A stretch of 64,000 nucleotides of DNA from Methanosarcina barkeri str. Wiesmoor. GTDB lineage: Archaea > Halobacteriota > Methanosarcinia > Methanosarcinales > Methanosarcinaceae. The notes below the pieces were generated by a model. It did not search any database. It was given only the letters and a program-made list of their open reading frames with translations, and was not told the origin of the DNA. This document shows positions 46,853 through 56,361 of the stretch, piece after piece (positions within the stretch are counted from its first letter, which is position 1; each line of letters opens with the position of its first letter). Location: contig NZ_CP009526.1 in assembly GCF_000969985.1 (NCBI RefSeq), positions 62,001 to 126,000 of the forward strand, written 5' to 3'. The position numbers were made by a program, and so were the translations under genes.

Positions 46853-47270
46853 ATTAAACTTTCGTATTACCAAGATATTACTAAATCTTTTTGGTATTAC
46901 TCTCAGATGTAAAACAACATATTCATAAATTTAATATCATTTCGTCATTTTCCTAAGAAATATTTTTATTGGGTAATCTGGTGTATTTTTGACAGGCTTT
47001 AAGTACGTTGAAAATTCATTTTTCGATCGATACGGTTTTTTATATGTTTTTATAAAAATAGATTACAAATTAATAAATTATATTTTAAAAAAATACATAA
47101 ATTCATTTATCGGAGAACACAAAAGATTTAAGTACCTTCTAAACGAATGAGATTTCATTGGGAATAGTGGACACTTAAAAACAAAGCGGTACTTGATTTA
47201 TTGAGTGCAAAGGCACTCGAGTAGGTGACCAGTCCCAAAATGATTTTAATAAATTAAGGAGGAAATTAAA
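46853..47270 (+). promoter_or_regulatory. mcr operon promoter region and structured leader
   Basis: This is the divergent region between mmp10 and mcrB. A TATA-like tttaagta near 47128 would start transcription around 47153, giving a leader of about 115 bases. In it gagtgc (47203-47208) and gcactc (47213-47218) form a perfect 6-bp stem with a 4-base loop. A strong ribosome binding site (aaggagg) lies ahead of the GTG start. The rest is AT-rich. Exact transcription start is inferred. Confidence 0.55.
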
Positions 47271-48575
47271 GTGTCTGACACAGTAGACATCTACGACGAC
47301 AGAGGAAAACTGCTCGAGAGCAATGTCGACATTATGAGCCTTGCTCCAACAAGAAACGCAGCAATTCAATCGATCATCATGGACACTAAGAGGTCAGTTG
47401 CAGTCAACCTCGCAGGTATTCAGGGTGCACTTGCCAGCGGCAAGATGGGCGGAAAGGGCCGTCAAATCTTAGGCCGCGGACTTAACTATGACATTGTAGG
47501 CAATGCTGATGCAATTGCAGAAAATGTTAAAAAACTCGTCCAGGTCGATGAAGGCGACGATACCAATGTTATCAAAGTCAAAGGCGGAAAGAGCCTCTTG
47601 ATCCAGTCCCCCAAATCCAGGATTATTGCAGGCGCCGACTTCATGTCCGCAACAACAGTTGGTGCAGCAGCAGTCACCCAGACTATTATGGACATGTTTG
47701 GAACTGATCCTTATGATGCTCCTATCGTAAAATCAGCTGTCTGGGGAAGCTACCCACAGACAATGGATCTCATGGGAGGTCAGGTTCAGGGTATTCTCAG
47801 CATCCCCCAGAACAATGAAGGTCTTGGCTTTTCCCTCAGGAACATTATGGCCAACCACGTTGCAGCAATCTCCAACCGGAATGCAATGAACGCATCAGCT
47901 CTCTCTTCCATCTACGAGCAGTCTGGTATCTTCGAGATGGGTGGAGCAGTCGGCATGTTCGAGAGGCATCAGCTCCTCGGTCTTGCATACCAGGGTCTCA
48001 ACGCCAACAACCTCTTATATGACATTGTTAAGGAAAACGGTAAGGATGGAACCATTGGAACCGTTATCGAATCCGTTGTCCGCAGGGCGATTGAAGCTGG
48101 TATTATCTCCGTTGACAAGACCGCTCCTTCTGGATACAACTTCTATAAAGCAAACGACGTCCCCAAGTGGAATGCCTGTGCAGCAGTCGGTACTCTTGCA
48201 GCCACTCTTGTGAACTGTGGTGCAGGCCGTGCAGCTCAGAACGTTTCCTCAACACTTCTCTACTTCAATGATATCCTTGAGAAGGAAACTGGTCTCCCGG
48301 GATGTGACTACGGTAAAGTAGAAGGTACCGCGGTAGGGTTCTCATTCTTCAGCCACTCCATTTATGGTGGCGGTGGGCCTGGTGTCTTCAACGGTAACCA
48401 CGTCGTTACCAGACACTCCAGAGGATTCGCAATCCCCTGTGTATGCGCAGCAGTCGCTCTTGATGCAGGTACCCAGATGTTCTCAATCGAATCAACATCC
48501 GGCCTGATAGGTGACGTGTTTGGTGCAATACCAGAATTCCGCGAGCCGATTAAGGCAGTTGCAGGAGTGCTCTAA
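47271..48575 (+). CDS. mcrB: methyl-coenzyme M reductase beta subunit
   Basis: McrB is part of the (alpha-beta-gamma)2 enzyme that releases methane from methyl-coenzyme M with coenzyme B. The 434-residue protein starts with GTG and shows the family sequences VDIYDDRGKLLE, FGTDPYDAPIVKSAVWGSYPQ and the highly conserved FSFFSHSIYGGGGPGVFNGNH stretch. That stretch helps line the active-site channel and carries residues that contact coenzyme B. It is the first gene of mcrBDCGA, with codon use and ribosome binding site typical of a highly expressed gene. Confidence 0.97.
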   Translation: MSDTVDIYDDRGKLLESNVDIMSLAPTRNAAIQSIIMDTKRSVAVNLAGIQGALASGKMGGKGRQILGRGLNYDIVGNADAIAENVKKLVQVDEGDDTNVIKVKGGKSLLIQSPKSRIIAGADFMSATTVGAAAVTQTIMDMFGTDPYDAPIVKSAVWGSYPQTMDLMGGQVQGILSIPQNNEGLGFSLRNIMANHVAAISNRNAMNASALSSIYEQSGIFEMGGAVGMFERHQLLGLAYQGLNANNLLYDIVKENGKDGTIGTVIESVVRRAIEAGIISVDKTAPSGYNFYKANDVPKWNACAAVGTLAATLVNCGAGRAAQNVSSTLLYFNDILEKETGLPGCDYGKVEGTAVGFSFFSHSIYGGGGPGVFNGNHVVTRHSRGFAIPCVCAAVALDAGTQMFSIESTSGLIGDVFGAIPEFREPIKAVAGVL

Positions 48576-48599
48576 ACATATAACTCAAAAGGTCTAAAG

Positions 48600-49115
48600 A
48601 TGTCAGACTCTGCTTCAAATACGGAAGATTCTATTCAAATCGAAATTTTTCCCAGTAGAATCCTGTCCCCTGAAACGGCTCAGAAGCTTATGGGCGAAAT
48701 CTACAAGGTGGACGGGGTAATCCGCGTCATGGTGCAGGGCAACAGGCTGCCTGATAGGGTGTCTGCCGGCCCCGGTACTGGGGAAAAAGTGGAACATCCA
48801 CTGAGAAAACCTATTCAGATTGGAGATCAGGTTATCGAATTGAAGATCTGTGTGGGCAGGATCAGGGTTGAACTTTCAAACGCCGAAGCTAAAGAACAGA
48901 TCAGGGAAGTTTGCGAAAAATTGCTCCCATTCCCCTTTGAATTCAGGGAAGGACATTTCCTCAGGAAAAAGCCTACTGTAACTGACTATGCTAAACTTGG
49001 TCCTGAAGCAGACCCTCGGTTGCTTGGCATGGTAGACCCTAAAGCCAAGACAGACCAGCTCATCTTTATCGAGAAACAAAAGGAACAAGAAGAAGATAAG
49101 GACAAAGATGAGTGA
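48600..49115 (+). CDS. mcrD: methyl-coenzyme M reductase operon protein D
   Basis: McrD is not part of mature MCR; it binds the unassembled or inactive enzyme and may act as a chaperone for cofactor loading or maturation. The 171-residue protein shows the family pattern with IQIEIFPSRILSPETAQKLM, MVQGNRLP and GPGTGEKVEHPLRKPI. It ends in an acidic, low-complexity tail (KQKEQEEDKDKDE). The start lies 24 bases after the mcrB stop. The function is partly known in the field and not shown by sequence. Confidence 0.93.
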   Translation: MSDSASNTEDSIQIEIFPSRILSPETAQKLMGEIYKVDGVIRVMVQGNRLPDRVSAGPGTGEKVEHPLRKPIQIGDQVIELKICVGRIRVELSNAEAKEQIREVCEKLLPFPFEFREGHFLRKKPTVTDYAKLGPEADPRLLGMVDPKAKTDQLIFIEKQKEQEEDKDKDE

Positions 49116-49121
49116 AAAAGT

Positions 49122-49742
49122 ATGATGATTGATCGGGAAACACAGGTAGTTGATTGCCGATGCGGCGCAGGACTTGGCAAAGGAGGAGGGCTTGCCCAAC
49201 GAGGTACTCTCTCGGAAGCCGGCCGTGCTGAGGTAGTAGCTATTGCCATGAGTCCCGGCCAGAGACATATCACAAAGCCGGTATGTGAGATCACATACGG
49301 CATGAGGAAAGAAAACATTCAGGTCAGTGTGCTGGTACTATACTCAGGTTCCGGAATCCCTGAATCAGGTATGAGAACCGGGTCTTTTGTACTGAGTCCG
49401 GTAGAAGTAGCACAGATTGAAATGCACAAGCTGGCCGTGATTCACCTCGGAAATATCAAGGATCATGTGGTTAGAAAAACCAGGGAAATCCTGAGCCAGG
49501 CTAATATTCCGGCGATTGTAGTCAGCCAGATCCCGGTAGATTTTGAGGATTTTGCAGAGGCAGGGATAAAGACGAGATTAGTAATGCCAAGGGATGAAGA
49601 TATTCGTACAAAAGGAATTGTGATGGATATGGTGAGCGGAGTTACACGCGGTGACTCCTGTCCCAGAGACAAACTAAATCTTATCATTAAATACGTCAAG
49701 ACTACATTAGACCAGTTAGAAGATCATAAAGGAGTTGCATGA
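49122..49742 (+). CDS. mcrC: methyl-coenzyme M reductase operon protein C
   Basis: McrC is a component of the A3a complex that helps reduce the nickel of F430 to the active Ni(I) state with ATP. The 206-residue protein has the family start MIDRETQVVDCRCGAGLGKG with a Cys-x-Cys pair, a TYGMRKENIQVSVLVLYSG segment and the conserved HLGNIKDHV. Two ATG codons lie in a row; either may be used. The stop is followed after one base by mcrG, so the two are translationally coupled. Confidence 0.93.
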   Translation: MMIDRETQVVDCRCGAGLGKGGGLAQRGTLSEAGRAEVVAIAMSPGQRHITKPVCEITYGMRKENIQVSVLVLYSGSGIPESGMRTGSFVLSPVEVAQIEMHKLAVIHLGNIKDHVVRKTREILSQANIPAIVVSQIPVDFEDFAEAGIKTRLVMPRDEDIRTKGIVMDMVSGVTRGDSCPRDKLNLIIKYVKTTLDQLEDHKGVA

Positions 49743-49743
49743 G

Positions 49744-50490
49744 ATGGCTTACGAAAGACAATATTATCCAGGCGCAACATCAGTTGCCGCTAACAGAAGA
49801 AAACACATGTCTGGAAAACTTGAGAAACTCAGGGAAATTTCAGACGAAGACTTAACTGCAGTTCTCGGGCACCGCGCCCCAGGGAGTGACTATCCAAGCA
49901 CCCACCCACCACTTGCAGAGATGGGAGAGCCCGCATGCTCGACCCGTGAAAATGTTGCAGCTACACCCGGTGCAGCAGCAGGAGACAGAGTAAGGTACAT
50001 TCAGTTTGCTGACTCAATGTACAACGCGCCTGCAACCCCATATTTCAGATCCTATTTTGCAGCAATCAACTTCAGAGGTGTAGACCCAGGTACCCTTTCC
50101 GGTCGTCAGATCGTTGAAGCCCGTGAAAGAGATATGGAACAGTGCGCAAAGGTTCAGATGGAAACTGAAATCACTGACCACGCACTTGCAGGTGTGCGCG
50201 GTGCAACTGTGCACGGTCACTCTGTCCGTCTCCAGGAAGACGGTGTAATGTTCGACATGCTCGACAGGAGAAGACTCGAAAACGGTACCATCATAATGGA
50301 CAAGGACCAGGTTGCAATTCCACTCGACAGGAAAGTAGACCTCGGCAAGCCAATGTCCAGCGAAGAAGCTGCAAAGAGAACCACCATTTACCGTGTGGAC
50401 AATGTAGCCTTCAGGGACGATGCAGAAGTCGTCGAATGGGTACACAGGATATTCGATCAGAGGACAAAATTCGGTTTCCAGCCGAAATGA
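49744..50490 (+). CDS. mcrG: methyl-coenzyme M reductase gamma subunit
   Basis: McrG completes the MCR heterohexamer. The 248-residue protein begins [21 protein letters not shown], the well-known family start, and has [17 protein letters not shown] and the [16 protein letters not shown] segment near the coenzyme-binding face. The frame is open from 49735, but ATG 49744 is the conserved start and follows aaaggag. The spacing to mcrC and mcrA (1 and 10 bases) is tight. Confidence 0.96.
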   Translation: MAYERQYYPGATSVAANRRKHMSGKLEKLREISDEDLTAVLGHRAPGSDYPSTHPPLAEMGEPACSTRENVAATPGAAAGDRVRYIQFADSMYNAPATPYFRSYFAAINFRGVDPGTLSGRQIVEARERDMEQCAKVQMETEITDHALAGVRGATVHGHSVRLQEDGVMFDMLDRRRLENGTIIMDKDQVAIPLDRKVDLGKPMSSEEAAKRTTIYRVDNVAFRDDAEVVEWVHRIFDQRTKFGFQPK

Positions 50491-50500
50491 GGTGACCACA

Positions 50501-52213
50501 ATGGCAGCAGACATTTTCTCAAAATTTAAAAAGGATATGGAAGTCAAGTTCGCACAGGAATTTGGTTCAAACAAGCAGACTGGTGGCGACATTACCGACA
50601 AGACTGCAAAGTTCCTGAGACTGGGCCCTGAGCAGGACCCCAGAAAAGTCGAAATGATTAAAGCCGGTAAGGAAATTGCTGAGAAGAGAGGTATTGCATT
50701 CTACAACCCAATGATGCACTCCGGTGCTCCTCTCGGTCAGCGTGCAATCACTCCTTACACCATCTCCGGCACTGATATTGTTTGTGAACCTGATGACCTC
50801 CACTACGTGAACAACGCTGCAATGCAGCAGATGTGGGATGACATCAGAAGAACTTGTATTGTCGGTCTTGACATGGCTCACGAGACCCTCGAGAAGAGGC
50901 TGGGTAAGGAAGTCACTCCTGAAACCATCAACCACTACCTTGAAGTCCTTAACCACGCCATGCCCGGTGCAGCAGTGGTTCAGGAAATGATGGTCGAAAC
51001 CCACCCTGCCCTTGTTGACGACTGTTACGTGAAAGTCTTCACAGGTGACGATGCTCTCGCAGACGAAATCGACAAGCAGTTCCTTATTGACATCAACAAG
51101 GAATTCTCAGAAGAACAGGCAGCTCAGATTAAGGCCTCCATCGGCAAGACTTCCTGGCAGGCAATCCACATCCCAACAATTGTCTCCAGAACAACAGACG
51201 GTGCTCAGACCTCCAGGTGGGCAGCCATGCAGATCGGTATGTCTTTCATCTCCGCATACGCAATGTGTGCTGGTGAAGCAGCCGTCGCTGACCTGTCCTT
51301 CGCTGCAAAGCACGCAGCTCTTGTCTCCATGGGTGAAATGCTTCCAGCAAGGCGTGCACGTGGACCTAACGAGCCTGGTGGACTTTCCTTCGGTCACCTG
51401 TCAGACATAGTCCAGACAAGCCGTGTCTCTGAAGACCCAGCAAAGATTGCTCTTGAAGTCGTCGGTGCAGGCTGTATGCTCTACGACCAGATCTGGCTCG
51501 GATCCTACATGTCCGGTGGTGTCGGATTCACACAGTATGCAACAGCTGCATACACCGATGATATCCTCGACAACAACACCTACTACGACGTTGACTACAT
51601 CAATGACAAGTACAACGGTGCTGCAACTGTCGGTAAGGACAACAAGGTAAAGGCAAGCCTCGAAGTCGTAAAGGACATAGCAACCGAATCCACACTCTAT
51701 GGTATCGAGACCTACGAGAAGTTCCCGACTGCCCTTGAAGACCACTTCGGTGGGTCCCAGAGAGCAACCGTGCTCGCAGCTGCAGCCGGTGTTGCATGCT
51801 CTCTTGCTACAGGAAACGCCAATGCCGGTCTCTCAGGTTGGTACCTCTCCATGTACCTGCACAAGGAAGCATGGGGCAGACTCGGATTCTTCGGTTTCGA
51901 CCTGCAGGACCAGTGCGGTGCCACAAATGTTCTGTCCTACCAGGGCGACGAAGGTCTCCCAGACGAACTCCGTGGTCCAAACTACCCCAACTACGCAATG
52001 AACGTTGGTCACCAGGGTGGATACGCAGGTATCGCTCAGGCAGCTCACTCCGGCCGTGGCGACGCATTTACCGTCAACCCACTCCTCAAGGTCTGCTTCG
52101 CTGACGACCTCCTGCCCTTCAACTTTGCAGAGCCCAGGAGAGAGTTCGGCCGCGGTGCCATCAGAGAGTTCGTGCCTGCTGGTGAGAGATCTCTCGTCAT
52201 TCCAGCAAAATAA
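50501..52213 (+). CDS. mcrA: methyl-coenzyme M reductase alpha subunit
   Basis: McrA holds most of the F430 active site and is the standard marker gene for methanogens. From ATG 50501 (behind gaggtg) the protein is 570 residues. The known modification sites fall on the expected residues: His271 (N-methyl), Arg285 (5-methyl), Gly465 (thioglycine, in [10 protein letters not shown]) and Cys472 (S-methyl). Gln420 in GGSQRATV is in place as well. The channel motif [19 protein letters not shown] is intact. The in-frame region before 50501 overlaps mcrG and is not used. The thioglycine enzymes (YcaO/TfuA) are not in the window, while the arginine and probable cysteine methylases flank the operon. 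Confidence 0.98.
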   Translation: MAADIFSKFKKDMEVKFAQEFGSNKQTGGDITDKTAKFLRLGPEQDPRKVEMIKAGKEIAEKRGIAFYNPMMHSGAPLGQRAITPYTISGTDIVCEPDDLHYVNNAAMQQMWDDIRRTCIVGLDMAHETLEKRLGKEVTPETINHYLEVLNHAMPGAAVVQEMMVETHPALVDDCYVKVFTGDDALADEIDKQFLIDINKEFSEEQAAQIKASIGKTSWQAIHIPTIVSRTTDGAQTSRWAAMQIGMSFISAYAMCAGEAAVADLSFAAKHAALVSMGEMLPARRARGPNEPGGLSFGHLSDIVQTSRVSEDPAKIALEVVGAGCMLYDQIWLGSYMSGGVGFTQYATAAYTDDILDNNTYYDVDYINDKYNGAATVGKDNKVKASLEVVKDIATESTLYGIETYEKFPTALEDHFGGSQRATVLAAAAGVACSLATGNANAGLSGWYLSMYLHKEAWGRLGFFGFDLQDQCGATNVLSYQGDEGLPDELRGPNYPNYAMNVGHQGGYAGIAQAAHSGRGDAFTVNPLLKVCFADDLLPFNFAEPRREFGRGAIREFVPAGERSLVIPAK

Positions 52214-52241
52214 ACTCAATAAATTCAACAGTTTAAAACAG

Positions 52242-52267
52242 AGTAGGCCTTTTAGCCTACTTTTTGT
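52242..52267 (+). terminator. mcr operon terminator
   Basis: agtaggc (52242-52248) and gcctact (52255-52261) form a 7-bp stem with a 6-base loop, followed at once by ttttgtctatttttt. It lies 28 bases after the mcrA stop and before the convergent mcmA gene. Confidence 0.75.
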
Positions 52268-52453
52268 CTATTTTTTATACTGGCTTTTCTTTGCTGTTTT
52301 TTCGGAAGTCACTAGACGATTTAATTCTATATGTTTTAAAAATAGAAGTGAAATAGGCATAAATTCCAGCATTGGATAATGGTTCTAATCTTTTAATTGT
52401 GTAAGGCCCATCAAACAATACTAATCCCCGTTACAGGCTCATATAATTCTATT

Positions 52454-53434
52454 TCAAACCACGACAACTTTTTTGCCTAATTTGCCTGCAGCTTCAACAA
52501 ATTCTGTTGTGTCCACACCAGGAAATGTATCTATAATACAAACATCAAATTTTTCATCTAAACAATTCGTTAATTCTCTTAGATCCATACTATAAACTTC
52601 AAACTTGTCTCCAGATGCTATTAATCCTTCTTTGCTGCCTAAAAGTTTGATCGGAAATCCATTAGCTTCTAAATTAATCAAAGTAATTTCTATTGCAGGA
52701 CTCCATATATCATTAAAAACAACTTTTTGCGCTTCGGCTTTAAGGCATGCGATTCCTAAAGTCCCAGGGCCACATGTACAATCAAGAACAGTAGGCGCAT
52801 CATAATCTTTCAAAGCTTTTTCAAGTATCTCTATTTTGGGCGATTTTACCTGTGGGAACTCTATGTGAATTTCACGCTGATATTTATATATTCCTAAAGT
52901 ACCATAAGGAGTCTGTACAATATCACATCTCAGATCGCATCCAGCAAGAAGTTCATATACATGAGGATTAGAATCAGAATCTCTTATACCCACAGTTTTT
53001 CTTATATCCCCCTTTAAAACCCCTCTAACTTCCCCAACTTCCTTTATAATTGTTTCAGCACATCTTTTATCCACTTCATTAGATAATATTACTAAAGAAT
53101 CCTTAGGTAAATAGGGAGCAGAATCAGTTGGATAGCCAGGAGTCACAAGGGGAACACATGAGTTTCTTAAATTAGCTTTTTTATCTTTTATTCCTTCATC
53201 GATCATTACTTTTAGTACGTGAGACATTACAATATCAAGATGCCTCTTTCCGCATTTACAACTTCCAAAATAGTTATCTATTTCATCTAAGTTAATCTGT
53301 TCTGCTAGAGGGGAGAATTTTTTTATTTTTTCGGTTTTGCAATCGTTGCATGGTTTGTAGAATAACTCAATGTCTTTTAGTGCTTCCGAAATAGGCCTTA
53401 TACACGTATCTCCACACCTACACCTCATTTCCAT
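52454..53434 (-). CDS. mcmA: probable McrA S-methylcysteine methyltransferase (McmA)
   Basis: The C-terminal half is a class I SAM-dependent methyltransferase: VLDCTCGPGTLGIACLKA (about residue 215-232) is motif I, VVFNDIWSPAIEI motif II, and CIIDTFPG motif IV. The N-terminal half carries cysteine groups (CRCGDTC, CNDC, CKCG) that could bind zinc. In M. acetivorans the gene directly downstream of and convergent with mcrA encodes McmA, shown genetically to be needed for S-methylcysteine 472. Position and architecture here fit that. I recall that link from the literature and cannot check the sequence match. A palindrome covers its start codon. Confidence 0.75.
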   Translation of the reverse strand: MEMRCRCGDTCIRPISEALKDIELFYKPCNDCKTEKIKKFSPLAEQINLDEIDNYFGSCKCGKRHLDIVMSHVLKVMIDEGIKDKKANLRNSCVPLVTPGYPTDSAPYLPKDSLVILSNEVDKRCAETIIKEVGEVRGVLKGDIRKTVGIRDSDSNPHVYELLAGCDLRCDIVQTPYGTLGIYKYQREIHIEFPQVKSPKIEILEKALKDYDAPTVLDCTCGPGTLGIACLKAEAQKVVFNDIWSPAIEITLINLEANGFPIKLLGSKEGLIASGDKFEVYSMDLRELTNCLDEKFDVCIIDTFPGVDTTEFVEAAGKLGKKVVVV

Positions 53435-53450
53435 ATACTTAAATATGGAA
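53429..53450 (-). promoter_or_regulatory. palindrome over the mcmA start codon
   Basis: ttccatat (53429-53436) and atatggaa (53443-53450) form a perfect inverted repeat with a 6-base centre. The minus-strand ATG at 53434-53432 lies inside it. The sequence just upstream (tatacaaaatatt) is TATA-like, so the message may be nearly leaderless and the palindrome would cover its start. Confidence 0.45.
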
Positions 53451-53778
53451 TATTTTGTATAAGTACTATGTCATTTCGTATCATTCCTGAATTTCACTTC
53501 AGATTCATTTAGAAAGTAGCTGATTTTTTGACTTATTGGAGATTAATCAAAAAAGAAAACGTTAAAAAGAAAACGTTAAAAAGAAAACGTTAAAAAGAAA
53601 ACGTTAAAAAGAAAACGTTAAAAAGAAACTCTTGAATGTATAAGGGCACTTTTCACTATCAGTTGTTAAACTTAAATTAAATCTTCATCTAATTTGCATT
53701 AATCTGCATTTTGTCTTCATCTGATCTTTGTCTGGTCTTCATCTAATCTGCACTTTGAAATTTTTATTGTACTTCAAC
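53435..53778. other. spacer between mcmA and aroA with 14-bp repeats
   Basis: No gene. Five exact copies of gaaaacgttaaaaa fill 53555-53624. The following 100 bases have loose repeats around tcttcatctaatctgcat (53681-53755). Confidence 0.65.
53555..53624. repeat. 14-bp tandem repeat, five perfect copies
   Basis: The unit gaaaacgttaaaaa occurs five times in a row without change; an aacgtt palindrome lies in each unit. Confidence 0.95.
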
Positions 53779-55071
53779 TTATTCTTTTGAGAAATCTTTA
53801 ATTTTTGCTCCAAGGCTGCGCATATCTTTAAAGAACTCCGGATACGAAATTGACGCGGATTCTGTTGTATCAATTTTTGTATTTCCTGCAACAATTCCTG
53901 CCACTGAAAGAGCCATAACTATTCTGTGGTCATCCCAGCCATGCACTGACGCTCCATGCAGTTTTCCGCCGGTAATTGTCAGGCTGTCTCTTTCTTCTTT
54001 TAGGTCTACCCCAAGTTTCGGAAGTTCGGTTGCAAGAGCTCGCAGACGGTCCGTTTCCTTATATCGGACATGTTCGGCATTTTCAATCCTGCTCGTCCCT
54101 TTGGCAACTGCAGCAAGGACAGCAACTGTCGGGACAAGATCAGGGTTTGCTCCGGCGTCAAAGGTTATGGCTTTTAATTGTCTTCCTCCTTTAACGGTCA
54201 CATTGCCTGCTTCTTTATCCCATGTGATATCTGCTCCCATCTGTTTCAGGGTTTCAATGATTACCTTATCTCCCTGTTTTGAAGGGAAGAGGTTTTTGAC
54301 TGTAACTTCAGATCCATCGGTCATGGCTGCGGCTGCAAGAAGGTAGGATGCAGAAGAAAAGTCACCGGGAACAGTATAATCTTTGAAATCATACTTCTGT
54401 TTTCCCGGGATTATAAATCTGGTACCATTACTGTCATCGATATGAACTTTAACGCCTGCCAGTTCAAGCATTTCAAGGGTTATGTCTACATAAGGTCTTG
54501 ACTTTATTTTTCCTGTAATAGAAAGGATGGTACTGTTTTCGGCAAGTGGGCAGGTTATTAGAAGAGCCGAGATAAACTGAGAACTGATAGAGCCGTCAAT
54601 ACTCACATCCTGTCCCTTAAGTCCACCTTTAACGACAAGTGGAGCTCTCTCATTTCCTCGAGTGGAGCAGGCTTTTACTCCCAGTCGATTGAGAACTTCA
54701 AGTAGAGGTCCGTTTGGCCGGGTACGAAGGGAAGCGTCTCCGGTAAGCACTGTAATTCCATCAGTAAGTGCTGCTACTGCGGTCATAAAGCGAAGAGTTG
54801 TCCCTGAATTTGCAGCATCAATTACATCATCAGGTACATTGGGTTTTCCATTAATTCCGTGGATAATAAGTCTGTCTTCTTCCCTCTCAACCAAAGCCCC
54901 AAACATCTCGGAAGCCCGGACTGTGGCAAGAGTATCGGCCGAAATCAGGGGATGCCTGACGGTTGATTCTTTTGAAAGAGCTGCCAGGGTTACAGCTCTG
55001 TGAGTGTAACTCTTTGAAGGTGGGGCAAAGACTTCCCCTTTGATTGAGGATTTGTCAATAGAAACACGCAT
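53779..55071 (-). CDS. aroA: 3-phosphoshikimate 1-carboxyvinyltransferase (EPSP synthase)
   Basis: AroA joins shikimate 3-phosphate and phosphoenolpyruvate, step six of the shikimate pathway. The protein shows APPSKSYTHRAVTLAALS near the N-terminus, NSGTTLRFMTAVAAL with the conserved GTT, the active-site stretch FISALLI and the SASYLLAAAAM segment, and ends with DHRIVMALSVAG with the family DHR motif. The frame is open to 55110; ATG 55071 (MRVSIDKSS) gives 430 residues and the usual start, but ribosome binding sites are weak for both. It is encoded apart from the shikimate operon at 10.2-15.5 kb, a point worth noting. Confidence 0.93.
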   Translation of the reverse strand: MRVSIDKSSIKGEVFAPPSKSYTHRAVTLAALSKESTVRHPLISADTLATVRASEMFGALVEREEDRLIIHGINGKPNVPDDVIDAANSGTTLRFMTAVAALTDGITVLTGDASLRTRPNGPLLEVLNRLGVKACSTRGNERAPLVVKGGLKGQDVSIDGSISSQFISALLITCPLAENSTILSITGKIKSRPYVDITLEMLELAGVKVHIDDSNGTRFIIPGKQKYDFKDYTVPGDFSSASYLLAAAAMTDGSEVTVKNLFPSKQGDKVIIETLKQMGADITWDKEAGNVTVKGGRQLKAITFDAGANPDLVPTVAVLAAVAKGTSRIENAEHVRYKETDRLRALATELPKLGVDLKEERDSLTITGGKLHGASVHGWDDHRIVMALSVAGIVAGNTKIDTTESASISYPEFFKDMRSLGAKIKDFSKE

Positions 55072-55228
55072 ATGTATCAGATCTCTTCTGTTTCTTATTG
55101 GATTTTTCATGGATTCAGGTGCTTACTTCTAGCTTCTGAATAACCTTTTTACAACGCTGCTAATAAATTGAACAAAATTGAATATTTTGAATATGATTCA
55201 GAACTCAATTTATAACTCAGTTTGAGAA

Positions 55229-55882
55229 TCAGTTCACCCCTTTTACGATATTTTCTACCATATCCCAGTCATGATCATAGATATGTGCTGAGATACTGAT
55301 AGTTGTGATCGTTCCGGGTTTTGTTCCCACTTTATCAGCCACGTACTCGAGGAGTTTCGAGAGCCCATACAAATTTGCAGGATAAGCTCCCCCAAAATCG
55401 TGACTTCTGAAGAGAGTTGTGAGGTGTATCTTTCCGTCTCTTATTTTGAAGTCGTCGAGCATCATGCAGGGGACTTCATTAACTTTTGTATCTACAGGAG
55501 GAATCCAAGTAACTGCGATTGCTCGTCTGGAAGTGGGATTTTGCTGCAGCTTTTCTATCACATAATCTATTTGATCTACTTTTCCATGCCAGTTCCGGAG
55601 GCGCTGCCCGTATGTATACTCAAAATCCTGTGTGTTTTCTCCAGAGATCAGTTGCTTTGCATACTCTTCAAGCCTTTCTTCATTCCAGGCAGTTTCGTGT
55701 GGGATCCTGTCTGTGTAGGGATCTTCAATTATTATCATCAAATCCATAAATTCCCTAATCTGGCTTCCTCTTTCATCCGTAATAACCTGCCCGTGATTCC
55801 GGATAATGTTAAGCCCACGGTACCATGCATCAGAGATTGTTTTTGCTCTGACAATCCTGCCAATTTCAAATCTGTCTTCCAT
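55229..55882 (-). CDS. thyA: thymidylate synthase, archaeal ThyA type
   Basis: ThyA methylates dUMP to dTMP. The 217-residue protein is the short form found in methanogens, where the one-carbon donor is thought to be a methanopterin rather than folate derivative. The catalytic cysteine is Cys139 in NEVPCMMLDDFKIRDGKIH, followed by the arginine and RSHDFGGAYPANLYGL, which match the dUMP-binding RSXD and NLY motifs. The start region with ISDAWYRGLNIIRNHG is conserved. It has its own upstream region (55883-56361). Confidence 0.9.
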   Translation of the reverse strand: MEDRFEIGRIVRAKTISDAWYRGLNIIRNHGQVITDERGSQIREFMDLMIIIEDPYTDRIPHETAWNEERLEEYAKQLISGENTQDFEYTYGQRLRNWHGKVDQIDYVIEKLQQNPTSRRAIAVTWIPPVDTKVNEVPCMMLDDFKIRDGKIHLTTLFRSHDFGGAYPANLYGLSKLLEYVADKVGTKPGTITTISISAHIYDHDWDMVENIVKGVN

Positions 55883-56361
55883 TGAAAATTCCCCGATAAA
55901 ATAAGGATAGGGTATGCAAGATTAATATCCTGATCCGAAACTCTCAAATCCAACAATGTGGTCAATGTCTCTGATTTTTGGGATTTTTCGGATACACTTT
56001 CCCATAAGCTAAATATGGTACAATATTCTACATAGGAGTTATTTATCTTATTTTCTTTATTCACCACTTTCTTTTATAAGTGCTTTCTTTCAGATATAAC
56101 TTAGAATTTCACTGTGAATATTGATAGCATATGTCATGCCAAATTTAAAAAAATTCCGGACAAAAAAGGATATGGAAATTCCGGACAAAAAATACGGAAA
56201 ATAAATCAAATAAAATTTAAAAAAAATAAGCAATTGGATATAGTCTGAATTAAAATCCGGGTAAAACAATATCTGAATAAATGGATCAAAATTAGAAACT
56301 TGAAAAACTAAAGACAAAATCCTGGATAAAAGAATTAAAAATAAAGGTTTGAGAACTATTC
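55883..56361. other. spacer between thyA and htpX
   Basis: No gene. The region 56140-56300 is very AT-rich with a repeated aattccggacaaaaaa (56149-56190). Nothing else stands out. Confidence 0.45.

Noticed and set aside
50420-50500. An in-frame extension of mcrA upstream of ATG 50501.
   Set aside because: It overlaps mcrG, and the 50501 start has the ribosome binding site and reproduces the known residue numbers His271, Arg285, Gly465 and Cys472.
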